Of a stretch of 12,529 nucleotides of DNA, positions 1 to 6,780 are shown piece after piece; the stretch's first letter is position 1; the number at the start of each line of letters is the position of its first letter. The stretch covers positions 1-12,529 of the forward strand of contig JAIDKJ010000036.1 in NCBI GenBank assembly GCA_029051835.1. Reading direction: 5' to 3'. The stretch comes from Paramuribaculum sp. (GTDB lineage Bacteria; Bacteroidota; Bacteroidia; Bacteroidales; Muribaculaceae). The translations under genes were made by a program, and so were the position numbers. Under the pieces are notes generated by a model. It did not search any database, was not told the origin of the DNA, and worked only from the letters and a program-made list of their open reading frames with translations.

Positions 1-1326
1 ATATACGATAAAATGCTTGCCTGGAAACGTTCCTCACAAGGCGATTCGGCATTACTTATCGAAGGTGCTCGACGAATCGGCAAATCAACTATCGCAGAGG
101 AATTCGCCAGGAATGAATATGATGACTATGTAATCATCGACTTCGCCACAGCCGACCAGTCGATCATCGACATTTTCAATCACATTTCGGACATCGACCG
201 ATTCTTTCTTGAATTGCAGACATTAACATTGAAAAGACTGCCACACCGAAAATCTGTCATAATTTTCGATGAGGTACAATTCTGTCCGAAAGCTCGTCAG
301 GCAATTAAATATCTTGTCAAAGACGGCAGATACGATTATATCGAAACCGGCTCACTCATCTCTATCAAGAAAAACGTAAGAGACATTCTGATCCCCAGCG
401 AAGAACGACGCATCAACATGTTTCCTATGGATTTCGAAGAATTTCTATGGGCCATAGGTAGAGCGCCGGTATTCGACCTTATCAGACACAGCTTTGATAA
501 CCTGAAGCCGATAGGCGAGTCTGTCAACCGCAATATATTGCGCGATTTCAGACTCTATATGCTCGTGGGCGGAATGCCACAGGCTGTCAACACCTATCTG
601 TCGACAAACGATCTCGCGGCCGTCGATGAAAAAAAACGCGACATCCTTGCTCTCTATGATGCCGACTTCAGAAAAATAGACCCGTCTGGAAGGGCTTCGA
701 CCATATTCAACCACATCCCGGCCGAACTGGCAAGAAATACATCCAGATATAAAATCGGAAGCGTTATTGAAGGCGCCAGACCCACACGTATGGGCGAATT
801 GTTTGCTGACATTGCCGATTCACGCACGGTCAACTTCGCATTCCACGCTAATGATCCCGGAGTAGGCTTTGCTTTTCATGCCAACTTCGACTATTTCAAA
901 ATGTTCCTTGCGGATACCGGACTTTTTGTGACTCTTGTATTTCGCGATCGTGACTTTACCGACAATGACCTATATCGCAAACTGTTGTCCGACAAACTAT
1001 CGGCCGATCTCGGCTATTTATATGAAAACGTTGTAGCGCAACTGCTTGCAAGTGCCGGGCACTCCTTGTATTATTACACTTTTAAGGAACGTACGTCGGA
1101 TGAGTCCGAACCCCGGTCGTATGAAATCGATTTTCTAATAAGCCGTAAGGATAAAATCTGTCCTATCGAGGTCAAATCATCGGGCTATAAGACACATAAA
1201 TCTCTGGACGAATTCCAACGGAAATTCTCATCGCGAATTCGGCAGAGATACCTGCTGTACACAAAAGACCTTCGCAAGGAGCACGACGTCATCTGCTTGC
1301 CCGTATATATGACCGGCCTGCTGTAA
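1..1326 (+). CDS. AAA_14 / DUF4143 family ATPase, 5'-truncated by the window
   Basis: P-loop ATPase of the AAA_14 plus DUF4143 type, a common Bacteroidetes family of unknown physiological role. Numbering from the ATG at 13, the Walker A motif is GARRIGKST (residues 18-26), Walker B is IIFDE (83-87), and the sensor-like ETGS follows at 111-114. The DUF4143 part fills the C-terminal half. Near the end lie EID (371-373) and EVK (386-388), spaced like a PD-(D/E)xK nuclease core; whether it cuts DNA is unknown. The reading frame stays open to base 1 (codons for IYDK precede the ATG), and relatives as I recall them have a short stretch before this point, so the true start is probably outside the window. 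It is visibly more AT-rich than all downstream genes, for example 28 G/C in bases 61-120, which suggests acquisition. The family call is firm; the function is unknown. Confidence 0.88.
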   Translation: MYDKMLAWKRSSQGDSALLIEGARRIGKSTIAEEFARNEYDDYVIIDFATADQSIIDIFNHISDIDRFFLELQTLTLKRLPHRKSVIIFDEVQFCPKARQAIKYLVKDGRYDYIETGSLISIKKNVRDILIPSEERRINMFPMDFEEFLWAIGRAPVFDLIRHSFDNLKPIGESVNRNILRDFRLYMLVGGMPQAVNTYLSTNDLAAVDEKKRDILALYDADFRKIDPSGRASTIFNHIPAELARNTSRYKIGSVIEGARPTRMGELFADIADSRTVNFAFHANDPGVGFAFHANFDYFKMFLADTGLFVTLVFRDRDFTDNDLYRKLLSDKLSADLGYLYENVVAQLLASAGHSLYYYTFKERTSDESEPRSYEIDFLISRKDKICPIEVKSSGYKTHKSLDEFQRKFSSRIRQRYLLYTKDLRKEHDVICLPVYMTGLL

Positions 1327-1337
1327 CTCCGAAGTCC

Positions 1338-1353
1338 GACATTGCGACATTGC
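1338..1353. repeat. Tandem 8-bp repeat downstream of the ATPase gene
   Basis: GACATTGC occurs twice back to back (1338-1345 and 1346-1353), starting 11 bases after the TAA stop of the ATPase gene. It shows no clear dyad symmetry and no following T-run, so it does not read as a terminator. It may be chance or a small slippage product. Confidence 0.5.
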
Positions 1354-1414
1354 GGGAATATTTCACATATTTTTTTCTATGGCATAAAAGCGGCGGTGAA
1401 AGAGGAGGATTTTG

Positions 1415-1422
1415 TAATTTTG
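1415..1422 (+). promoter_or_regulatory. Bacteroidetes -7 promoter box upstream of the AraJ-like exporter
   Basis: TAATTTTG matches the Bacteroidetes -7 consensus TAnnTTTG. No good TTTG -33 box is seen 19-21 bp upstream (that stretch is GC-rich), so the promoter may be weak or activator-dependent. Transcription would start near 1426, leaving a leader of about 82 nt that contains two direct repeats. The rest of 1327-1507 shows only these elements and the small 8-bp repeat. Confidence 0.55.
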
Positions 1423-1468
1423 CGGCCGGAAAAATCTGACCGATATCATCATTAGGTAATTCCACTTA

Positions 1469-1500
1469 AAATTACACATAGGTCGTAGAAATTACACATA
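1469..1500. repeat. Direct repeat pair in the exporter leader (candidate operator)
   Basis: The 12-mer AAATTACACATA occurs perfectly at 1469-1480 and 1489-1500, a 20-bp period. The second copy ends 7 bases before the exporter ATG at 1508. Two identical sites about two helical turns apart are typical of operators bound by a dimer or by two monomers on one DNA face. Because the likely promoter lies upstream, the sites could block elongation or translation, or act on RNA. No regulator gene is adjacent. Confidence 0.6.
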
Positions 1501-1507
1501 ATTTCGG

Positions 1508-2665
1508 ATGAATCACCGCAAAGGACTCCTGGCGATGGCGCTGGGAACATTCGCTCTCGGAGTGGCCGAATTCGGCATGATGGGCATACTGGGCGACGTA
1601 GCCCGTGGAGTCGACGTGTCGATAGTCAAGGCCGGACACCTCATATCGTTCTACTCTGCCGGAGTGGCATGCGGGTCGCCGGCGCTCGTGCTGCTCCACC
1701 GCATGCCGCTGCGGAGGCTTATGGTGCTTCTCGCTGTCCTGATACTTCTGGGCAACCTCATGGCAGCATTGTCGGCAGGCTTCGGGATGCTGCTCTGCGC
1801 GCGATTTCTGTCGGGACTGCCCCACGGAGCCTATTTCGGAGCCGGAGCCATTGTCTGCTCGCGCCTCGCCTCGAAAGGCCACGGAGCACAAGCCGTGGCG
1901 GTGATGGTCGGAGGAATGACCGTCGCCAATCTGGCGGGAGTGCCGCTGGCCACGCTTGTGGCCAACCTCGCCGGATGGCGCTTTGCGTTCGCCATCGTGG
2001 CCTTCATGGCGCTTCTGGCCGTGGTGACACTCCGTTTGTGGCTTCCGGCGCTCGATCCGGTGCCCGACACCGGCATAAAAGGCCAGTTCCGGTTTCTGCG
2101 CTCGCCGGCTCCGTGGCTTATCTACGGCGGCGTATTTTTCGGTCAGGCGAGCGTCTACTGCTGGCTCAGCTATATCGAGCCGATCATGACGCGCGTGACA
2201 GGCTTCTCGGGCGCGGCCATGACTTACGTGATGGTCATCGTCGGACTTGGAATGGTGGTCGGCAATGCCTGCTCTGGCAAACTCGCCGACCGCTACAGCG
2301 TGTCGGTGGTGTGCGGATCGCTTGCGGCGGCAATGGCTGTTGTGATGCCCGCCATATATCTGCTCGACGCGTTCAAGGTGCCGTCGCTGCTGCTTGCCTT
2401 CATTGCATCGTTCGGACTGTTCGGCATCGGAGGGCCGCTGCAATATCTGATCGTGAAGTTTTCCAAGGGTGGCGAGATGCTCGGAGGAGCCGGCATACAG
2501 ATAGCCTTCAATGTGTCCAACGCCGTGTCGGCATGGATCGGAGGAGCCGCCATCGGAGCCGGATGGGGATTAAGCTCTCCGGCACTGCTCGGAGTGCCAT
2601 TAGCTCTGGCAGGAGCCACATTCCTGTGGATGCTCCACCGCCGCTACGGCAGCGAGGGGGCCTGA
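1508..2665 (+). CDS. araJ: AraJ-like MFS efflux transporter (DHA1 type)
   Basis: A 385-residue inner-membrane protein of the Major Facilitator Superfamily with about 12 hydrophobic helices. As I recall E. coli AraJ, the match is strong along the length: the central segment FLRSPAPWLIY, the LPHGAYFGAGAIV stretch after helix 4 (AraJ: FPHGAFFGVGAIV), MTVANLAGVPL, VGLGMVVGN, and GGEMLGGAGIQIAFN near helix 11. AraJ-type proteins are predicted drug or sugar exporters driven by the proton gradient; the substrate is unknown even for E. coli AraJ, so the symbol states homology and not arabinose export. The start is the ATG at 1508, with no Shine-Dalgarno sequence, as usual in Bacteroidetes. It is probably transcribed alone, because the AT-rich gene upstream and convergent dgt downstream bracket it. 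It ends 5 bp before the dgt stop, leaving no space for a separate terminator. Confidence 0.9.
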   Translation: MNHRKGLLAMALGTFALGVAEFGMMGILGDVARGVDVSIVKAGHLISFYSAGVACGSPALVLLHRMPLRRLMVLLAVLILLGNLMAALSAGFGMLLCARFLSGLPHGAYFGAGAIVCSRLASKGHGAQAVAVMVGGMTVANLAGVPLATLVANLAGWRFAFAIVAFMALLAVVTLRLWLPALDPVPDTGIKGQFRFLRSPAPWLIYGGVFFGQASVYCWLSYIEPIMTRVTGFSGAAMTYVMVIVGLGMVVGNACSGKLADRYSVSVVCGSLAAAMAVVMPAIYLLDAFKVPSLLLAFIASFGLFGIGGPLQYLIVKFSKGGEMLGGAGIQIAFNVSNAVSAWIGGAAIGAGWGLSSPALLGVPLALAGATFLWMLHRRYGSEGA

Positions 2666-2670
2666 ACCGA

Positions 2671-4014
2671 TCAGTTGTTGATCTTCAGCGACATGCCGTT
2701 AAGACGGCGATAAAGATCGAGTGCATACACGTCGGTCATGCCCGACACATGGTCGACCACCGCCTGCACCTTGCCGTAGAGTGTCGGAGCGTCGACCTCA
2801 TATTGCTGAGGCACCTTCGACAGCAGCAGACGCGAATAGTTGAGCGTAGGATTGAGCACCGCATGGATCAGCTTCTCCATCAGGAAGGTGATGATCGACG
2901 TGCCCGCCAGTTCCAGATCCACCACATCGGGAGTCTGATAGATCTTATTCCACGACAGTGCGTTGCATGCGCGATAGCCGTCGCGCTCGCGCTCAGCGAT
3001 ATGATCCACCAGGCACCCCTCAAATTCGCCGGCAAGTATCGCCTCCTCATTGTCGGTGAAGGTGCGCGCGCAAGCCGCCACAAGCACCCCGATCACGCTC
3101 GACCGCAGATAGCCTATCTTCTCGTTGGGGTCATCCACCCGCTCCATGTTGCTGACGATGCGGCTACGGCGCTCCGGCTCGAAAAACGACAGCAGCAGCT
3201 CTATCACCTCGCCGGTGGCGAGCAGTCCGAGCTTGTGTGCGTCCTCTATATCCATCACCTCATAGCAGATATCGTCGGCAGCCTCCACAAGATACACCAG
3301 CGGATGTCGCGCATAGCGCAGAGTGCCTTCGTCCGACTGACGCCGGAGCATTCCCAGCTCGTCGGCCACGCGGCTGAAGTCGGCCTTTTCCGAAGTAAAG
3401 AACCCGAATTTGTTCTTCTCTCCGGCAAGCATCGATTCGTAGGGATATTTCACTATCGACGCCAGGGTGGAATATGTCATGGCAAACCCTCCGGGACGCC
3501 GCCCCTTGAAGCGGTGGGTGAGCAGACGGAATGCATTGGCGTTGCCCTCGAAATGGGTCAGGTCGGCCCACTGTCCGGGAGTCAGCTCAGCCTGTAGGCC
3601 GCGGCCCGCACCCTCGCTGAAAAATGTAGATATGGCCTTTTCGCCCGAATGTCCGAAAGGCGGATTGCCGAGATCATGAGCCAGACACCCCGCCGCCACG
3701 ATCTCTCCGATGGCATCGATCTTTCCCACCCAGGGCATGGAACCGTGCCGCTCACGGAGCACTATCGCCGCCTCCGTGGCGAGCGAACGCCCCACGCAGG
3801 CCACTTCGATGGAATGCGTCAGACGGTTGTGGACAAAGATGCTTCCCGGCAGCGGGAACACCTGCGTCTTGTTCTGCAGCCGGCGGAAAGGTGACGAGAA
3901 CACCAGCCGGTCATAGTCGCGCTGGAAGTCGCTGCGCACGCCGCGGCGCGGGTCGTGATAGTCTTCAAGCCCGAAGCGCTTGTCGCATATCAGGCGGTTC
4001 CAGTCCATTTTCAT
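2671..4014 (-). CDS. dgt: Deoxyguanosinetriphosphate triphosphohydrolase (HD superfamily)
   Basis: A cytoplasmic dNTPase that hydrolyses dGTP (and often other dNTPs) to the deoxynucleoside plus tripolyphosphate, affecting the dNTP pool and mutation rate. The HD-domain metal ligands are visible: H67 in RLTHS, H113-D114 in CLAHDLGNPPFGH, and the later Asp in EAADDICY (D247/D248). HFEGNANAFR (154-163) matches the conserved Dgt substrate-pocket stretch. At 447 residues it is complete, somewhat shorter than E. coli Dgt (505). The ATG at 4014 is used here; a second ATG two codons on (4008) gives an MDWNRL start and is equally plausible. It is the second gene of a minus-strand operon, 16 bp after the lipid kinase, with no promoter of its own. 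Its 3' end faces the AraJ-like gene. Confidence 0.93.
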   Translation of the reverse strand: MKMDWNRLICDKRFGLEDYHDPRRGVRSDFQRDYDRLVFSSPFRRLQNKTQVFPLPGSIFVHNRLTHSIEVACVGRSLATEAAIVLRERHGSMPWVGKIDAIGEIVAAGCLAHDLGNPPFGHSGEKAISTFFSEGAGRGLQAELTPGQWADLTHFEGNANAFRLLTHRFKGRRPGGFAMTYSTLASIVKYPYESMLAGEKNKFGFFTSEKADFSRVADELGMLRRQSDEGTLRYARHPLVYLVEAADDICYEVMDIEDAHKLGLLATGEVIELLLSFFEPERRSRIVSNMERVDDPNEKIGYLRSSVIGVLVAACARTFTDNEEAILAGEFEGCLVDHIAERERDGYRACNALSWNKIYQTPDVVDLELAGTSIITFLMEKLIHAVLNPTLNYSRLLLSKVPQQYEVDAPTLYGKVQAVVDHVSGMTDVYALDLYRRLNGMSLKINN

Positions 4015-4030
4015 AGCAGTCAGGTGTTTT

Positions 4031-5008
4031 TCAGCGCAGGCTGGGGTGGAATATACGGTTGATCGAATAGCGCGCCTCGCGTATCATCGAGACGATGGGA
4101 GTGATTATCGGACGGAATGGTCTTTCGTCGGGATTGGTATAGAGCCACAGCTGTCCGGGATGACAGCATATCTCAAGCGTTTCGCCGAGCGTCACCGGCT
4201 CGCCGTCGATATGCGCCGGCCCGGCATGTTTGCGCTCTATCGTGGCCGAAGCCACGCGTATCGTGTCGACCAGCGCATTGCGGTAGGTGTAGCCGGTCAG
4301 CGTATCCACGCCCACGAGCATCGTCGACAGCGGATTGCCGGCATGTATTATCGTGATGTCGAGCAGACCGTCGGTCATCGTGGCGCGCGGGGCTATGTAG
4401 ACGTTGTTGCCATATTGCGAGGCATTGCACACAGCCACAAGGAAAGCCTGTTCGGTGATGATCTGTCCGTTGGCGCGGATGGTATATTCGTCGGCATTGT
4501 AGTTGACAAACTGCCGTATCGCATTGTTGACATAGCTCACGAGGCCGCGGTGCTTCCCACGCGCGAAAGCGTCACTGACAGCCGCGTCGAATCCCACTCC
4601 GAACGTACAGAAAAACGGCTGTCCGTTGACCGAGCCGTAATCGCACGCCATCGGGCAGTCGCGGGCTATGATCTCGAGCGAGGCGCGTATATCCACCGGT
4701 ATATCGAGATGCCTGGCCAGACCGTTGCCTGAGCCGCACGGGATTATGCCGAGCTTCACCCGCGAGCCGCACAGCGCCGAAGCGGCCTCGTTGACAGTGC
4801 CGTCGCCGCCTGCGGCTATGACGGAGTCAAACCCTTCGTCGGCGGCCTGCCGCGCCAGTCGCGTGGCATCGCCGTGAGCCGTGGTCCATGCCGTTTCCAC
4901 CGTCAGACCGTTGTCGGCCAGACGCGAGGCCACCAGACCGTCCAGACCGCGCTTATTGCCCGTACCGGAGATCGGATTGATTATGAGCAGACATTTTTTC
5001 TTGTTCAT
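4031..5008 (-). CDS. YegS/BmrU-family diacylglycerol or lipid kinase
   Basis: A 325-residue soluble or peripheral-membrane kinase of the DAGK catalytic superfamily, which phosphorylates a lipid hydroxyl (diacylglycerol or related) with ATP and feeds phospholipid recycling. Seen in the sequence: IINPISGTG (9-17), the nucleotide loop GGDGTVNE (67-74), PCGSGNGLARHL (90-101), the DGLLD stretch (213-217), and HIDGE (266-270) of the second catalytic region. I chose the ATG at 5008 (MNKKKCLLIINP). An in-frame ATG at 5029 would add 7 residues, but it lies upstream of the start site predicted from the promoter box at 5017-5024. The family is clear; the exact lipid substrate is not. It is first in an operon with dgt. 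Confidence 0.9.
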   Translation of the reverse strand: MNKKKCLLIINPISGTGNKRGLDGLVASRLADNGLTVETAWTTAHGDATRLARQAADEGFDSVIAAGGDGTVNEAASALCGSRVKLGIIPCGSGNGLARHLDIPVDIRASLEIIARDCPMACDYGSVNGQPFFCTFGVGFDAAVSDAFARGKHRGLVSYVNNAIRQFVNYNADEYTIRANGQIITEQAFLVAVCNASQYGNNVYIAPRATMTDGLLDITIIHAGNPLSTMLVGVDTLTGYTYRNALVDTIRVASATIERKHAGPAHIDGEPVTLGETLEICCHPGQLWLYTNPDERPFRPIITPIVSMIREARYSINRIFHPSLR

Positions 5009-5016
5009 ACGGTGTG

Positions 5017-5024
5017 CAAAGTTA
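5017..5024 (-). promoter_or_regulatory. -7 promoter box of the lipid kinase-dgt operon
   Basis: CAAAGTTA on the plus strand reads TAACTTTG on the minus strand, a full match to TAnnTTTG. The predicted start near 5013 leaves a leader of about 5 nt before the ATG at 5008, so the mRNA is nearly leaderless. No good -33 TTTG is seen at a 19-21 bp spacing. Confidence 0.6.
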
Positions 5025-5046
5025 GGCATTTGTCGCCAAATATCAT

Positions 5047-5054
5047 TAAATTTG
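5047..5054 (+). promoter_or_regulatory. -7 promoter box of the glycosyltransferase gene
   Basis: TAAATTTG matches TAnnTTTG and ends 4 bases before the ATG at 5059, so transcription would begin at about the start codon (leaderless), or else translation starts at the in-frame ATG at 5083. A recognisable -33 box is missing. The box is 22 bp from the divergent kinase box, so polymerase footprints at the two would overlap. Confidence 0.55.
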
Positions 5055-5058
5055 CCGC

Positions 5059-6780
5059 ATGATTAAGTCACTCACGCTATATATGCGCCGCCATCCGGCG
5101 CTCCTTGTCGCCCTGCTGGCCTCACTGATGTTTCTGCCATGGCTCGGACTGCCGCTGTTCAATACCAAAGGGGAGCCGCGCGAGGCCATTGTGGCCGTAT
5201 CGATGCTCCAGAGCGGCGACTGGGTGCTGCCGGTATCGTTCGGAGGCGACATCCCCTACAAACCGCCGTTTCTGGCCTGGTGCATAGCCCTGCTGTCGTG
5301 GATAGCGGGAGGAGTGAGCGAATACACCTCCCGGCTGCCGTCGGCTCTGGCCGCGATAGCCCTTGCGGTGGCCACGCAGCGGTGGGTGCGCCGGGGAGGC
5401 GAATCGGCTGCGGCATCGGTAGTCACCGCTATGCTCACTGTCACATGCTTCGAAGTGTGGCGCGCCGCATCGGCCTGCCGTGTCGACATGGTGCTCACCT
5501 TCTTCATGGCCTCGGCCACGATGGAACTCAGCCGCTACGTGGCCGGACCGATGCGCCGGCTTCCGTGGGGCGCCGCGGCGCTGATGACCTGCGCCGTGCT
5601 CACCAAAGGACCGGTAGGCATGCTGCTGCCGTGCCTTGTGGCGGGAGTGGCCGGCCTTGTATCCGGGCGTTCTTTCTGGCCGCTGTTCAGAGGTCTGGCG
5701 CTGACCGGACTGCTCTCGCTCGTTGTTCCGGCTCTATGGTATGTGGCGGCATGGCGATCAGGCGGCGACGAATTTGTGCGCCTGGCCATGGAGGAGAATT
5801 TCGGCCGCATGACAGGCACCATGTCCTACGGCAGCCATGAGCAGCCGTTCTGGTATCCGCTGCTGACCATCCTTTGGGGCTGGGTGCCCTATACGCTGCT
5901 CGCACTGATGGCTCTCACTGCCGTCAGCCGATGCCGACGCCCCGCTCCGGGCGCGTTTAAGCCTGCCGCGCTGCTGGCCCGGCTGCGCGCACTCCCTCCG
6001 CTGACGCTCTACAGCGCCGTGGCGGCGGCAGTGATAGTGGTGTTTTTCTGCATTCCTAAAAGCAAGCGCAGTGTCTACCTGCTTCCGGCCTATCCGTTCC
6101 TGGGCTACCTGATGATGCTGCTCGTAGAGCGGCTGCGCGGAGCGGCTCCGATGCGCTGGTTTGTCGCTACGATGTCATCTCTGGCCATGCTTGTACCTGT
6201 AGCCGTATGGGTTGCCGCCGCGCTCCCCGCAAGCGTCGCGGCGTCGATGTCGCCCTCCACGGCCACCCAGTTTTCGGCCATAGCCTCGGCCGCCCTGAGC
6301 CTCAACGGCGTGTGGGCGCTCCCGCTATGCTTCGTCACCGGATTGTGGGGCTGGAGCGAGATCAGGCGTCGTGGCCGACGGCTCACGGAGGCCATGCTCG
6401 CCACTGTGACGGCCATCCTCCTGGCGCTATCGTCGGCCATACTGCCGCCGGTGCTTTCGTCCAAGAGCGACCTGCCGCTGGCCATAGCCGTCAGCGAGGC
6501 CGCACCCACCGGACCGGTCTACGAATTCCACACCGACCGGCTGATACGATATTATACCGTCAATTTCTATATCGGCGACCGTATGCGTCTTTTCGCCCGC
6601 GAGATGCCCACCAACGGATGGATCATCATCGACGAGCCCGACATCGAGGCATGGCGCGAAGCCTACGGCACGGCCTACACTCTCACCGAAGTCACCCCCT
6701 GGCACCGACGCAGCTGCGACACACGCCGCCAGCCCCACCTGATGCGGTTTGCCCGGCGCGCCGACGCGCCCTCACTCTGA
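5059..6780 (+). CDS. ArnT-like membrane glycosyltransferase (GT39/GT83 superfamily)
   Basis: A 573-residue polytopic inner-membrane protein, with about 11-13 hydrophobic segments and a short soluble C-terminus, of the PMT/ArnT superfamily. These enzymes transfer a sugar from a polyprenyl-phosphate donor to lipid A, protein or glycan on the outer face of the membrane. Seen in the sequence: the first periplasmic loop GEPREAIVAVSMLQSGDWVLP-like region (residues 38-58), in which E39 and R41 sit where ArnT has its DETR motif and the first acidic residue is replaced by Gly; IPYKPP (65-70), equivalent to ArnT's FEKPP; and PKSKRSVYLLPAYP (333-346), equivalent to ArnT's GKLPTYILP stretch. The donor and acceptor cannot be told from sequence. 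The ATG at 5059 lies only 4 bp after a promoter box; the ATG at 5083 is an alternative. The last 9 bp overlap the 3' end of phoH. Confidence 0.85.
   Translation: MIKSLTLYMRRHPALLVALLASLMFLPWLGLPLFNTKGEPREAIVAVSMLQSGDWVLPVSFGGDIPYKPPFLAWCIALLSWIAGGVSEYTSRLPSALAAIALAVATQRWVRRGGESAAASVVTAMLTVTCFEVWRAASACRVDMVLTFFMASATMELSRYVAGPMRRLPWGAAALMTCAVLTKGPVGMLLPCLVAGVAGLVSGRSFWPLFRGLALTGLLSLVVPALWYVAAWRSGGDEFVRLAMEENFGRMTGTMSYGSHEQPFWYPLLTILWGWVPYTLLALMALTAVSRCRRPAPGAFKPAALLARLRALPPLTLYSAVAAAVIVVFFCIPKSKRSVYLLPAYPFLGYLMMLLVERLRGAAPMRWFVATMSSLAMLVPVAVWVAAALPASVAASMSPSTATQFSAIASAALSLNGVWALPLCFVTGLWGWSEIRRRGRRLTEAMLATVTAILLALSSAILPPVLSSKSDLPLAIAVSEAAPTGPVYEFHTDRLIRYYTVNFYIGDRMRLFAREMPTNGWIIIDEPDIEAWREAYGTAYTLTEVTPWHRRSCDTRRQPHLMRFARRADAPSL

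Noticed and set aside
829..891. Internal FAFHAN...FAFHAN repeat in the DUF4143 protein
   Set aside because: Relatives, as I recall them, have a similar HANDP-V-G-hydrophobic-H stretch here, so it is a family feature and not a new duplication.
1472..2443. 323-codon minus-strand open frame opposite the AraJ-like gene
   Set aside because: Its product is rich in His, Arg, Glu and Ser with no hydrophobic core or motif, typical of the antisense frame of a GC-rich membrane-protein gene. The plus-strand AraJ similarity is unambiguous.
1669..3597. 642-codon plus-strand open frame spanning the exporter and dgt
   Set aside because: It is a shifted frame of the exporter joined to the antisense of dgt, Arg/His-rich with no domain. 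Both real genes are strongly supported.
1508..6780. AraJ-like and ArnT-like genes as a joint arabinose or aminoarabinose pathway
   Set aside because: Both names refer to arabinose only by family history. The genes are separated by an opposite-strand operon, and no arn or ara biosynthetic or catabolic genes are present.
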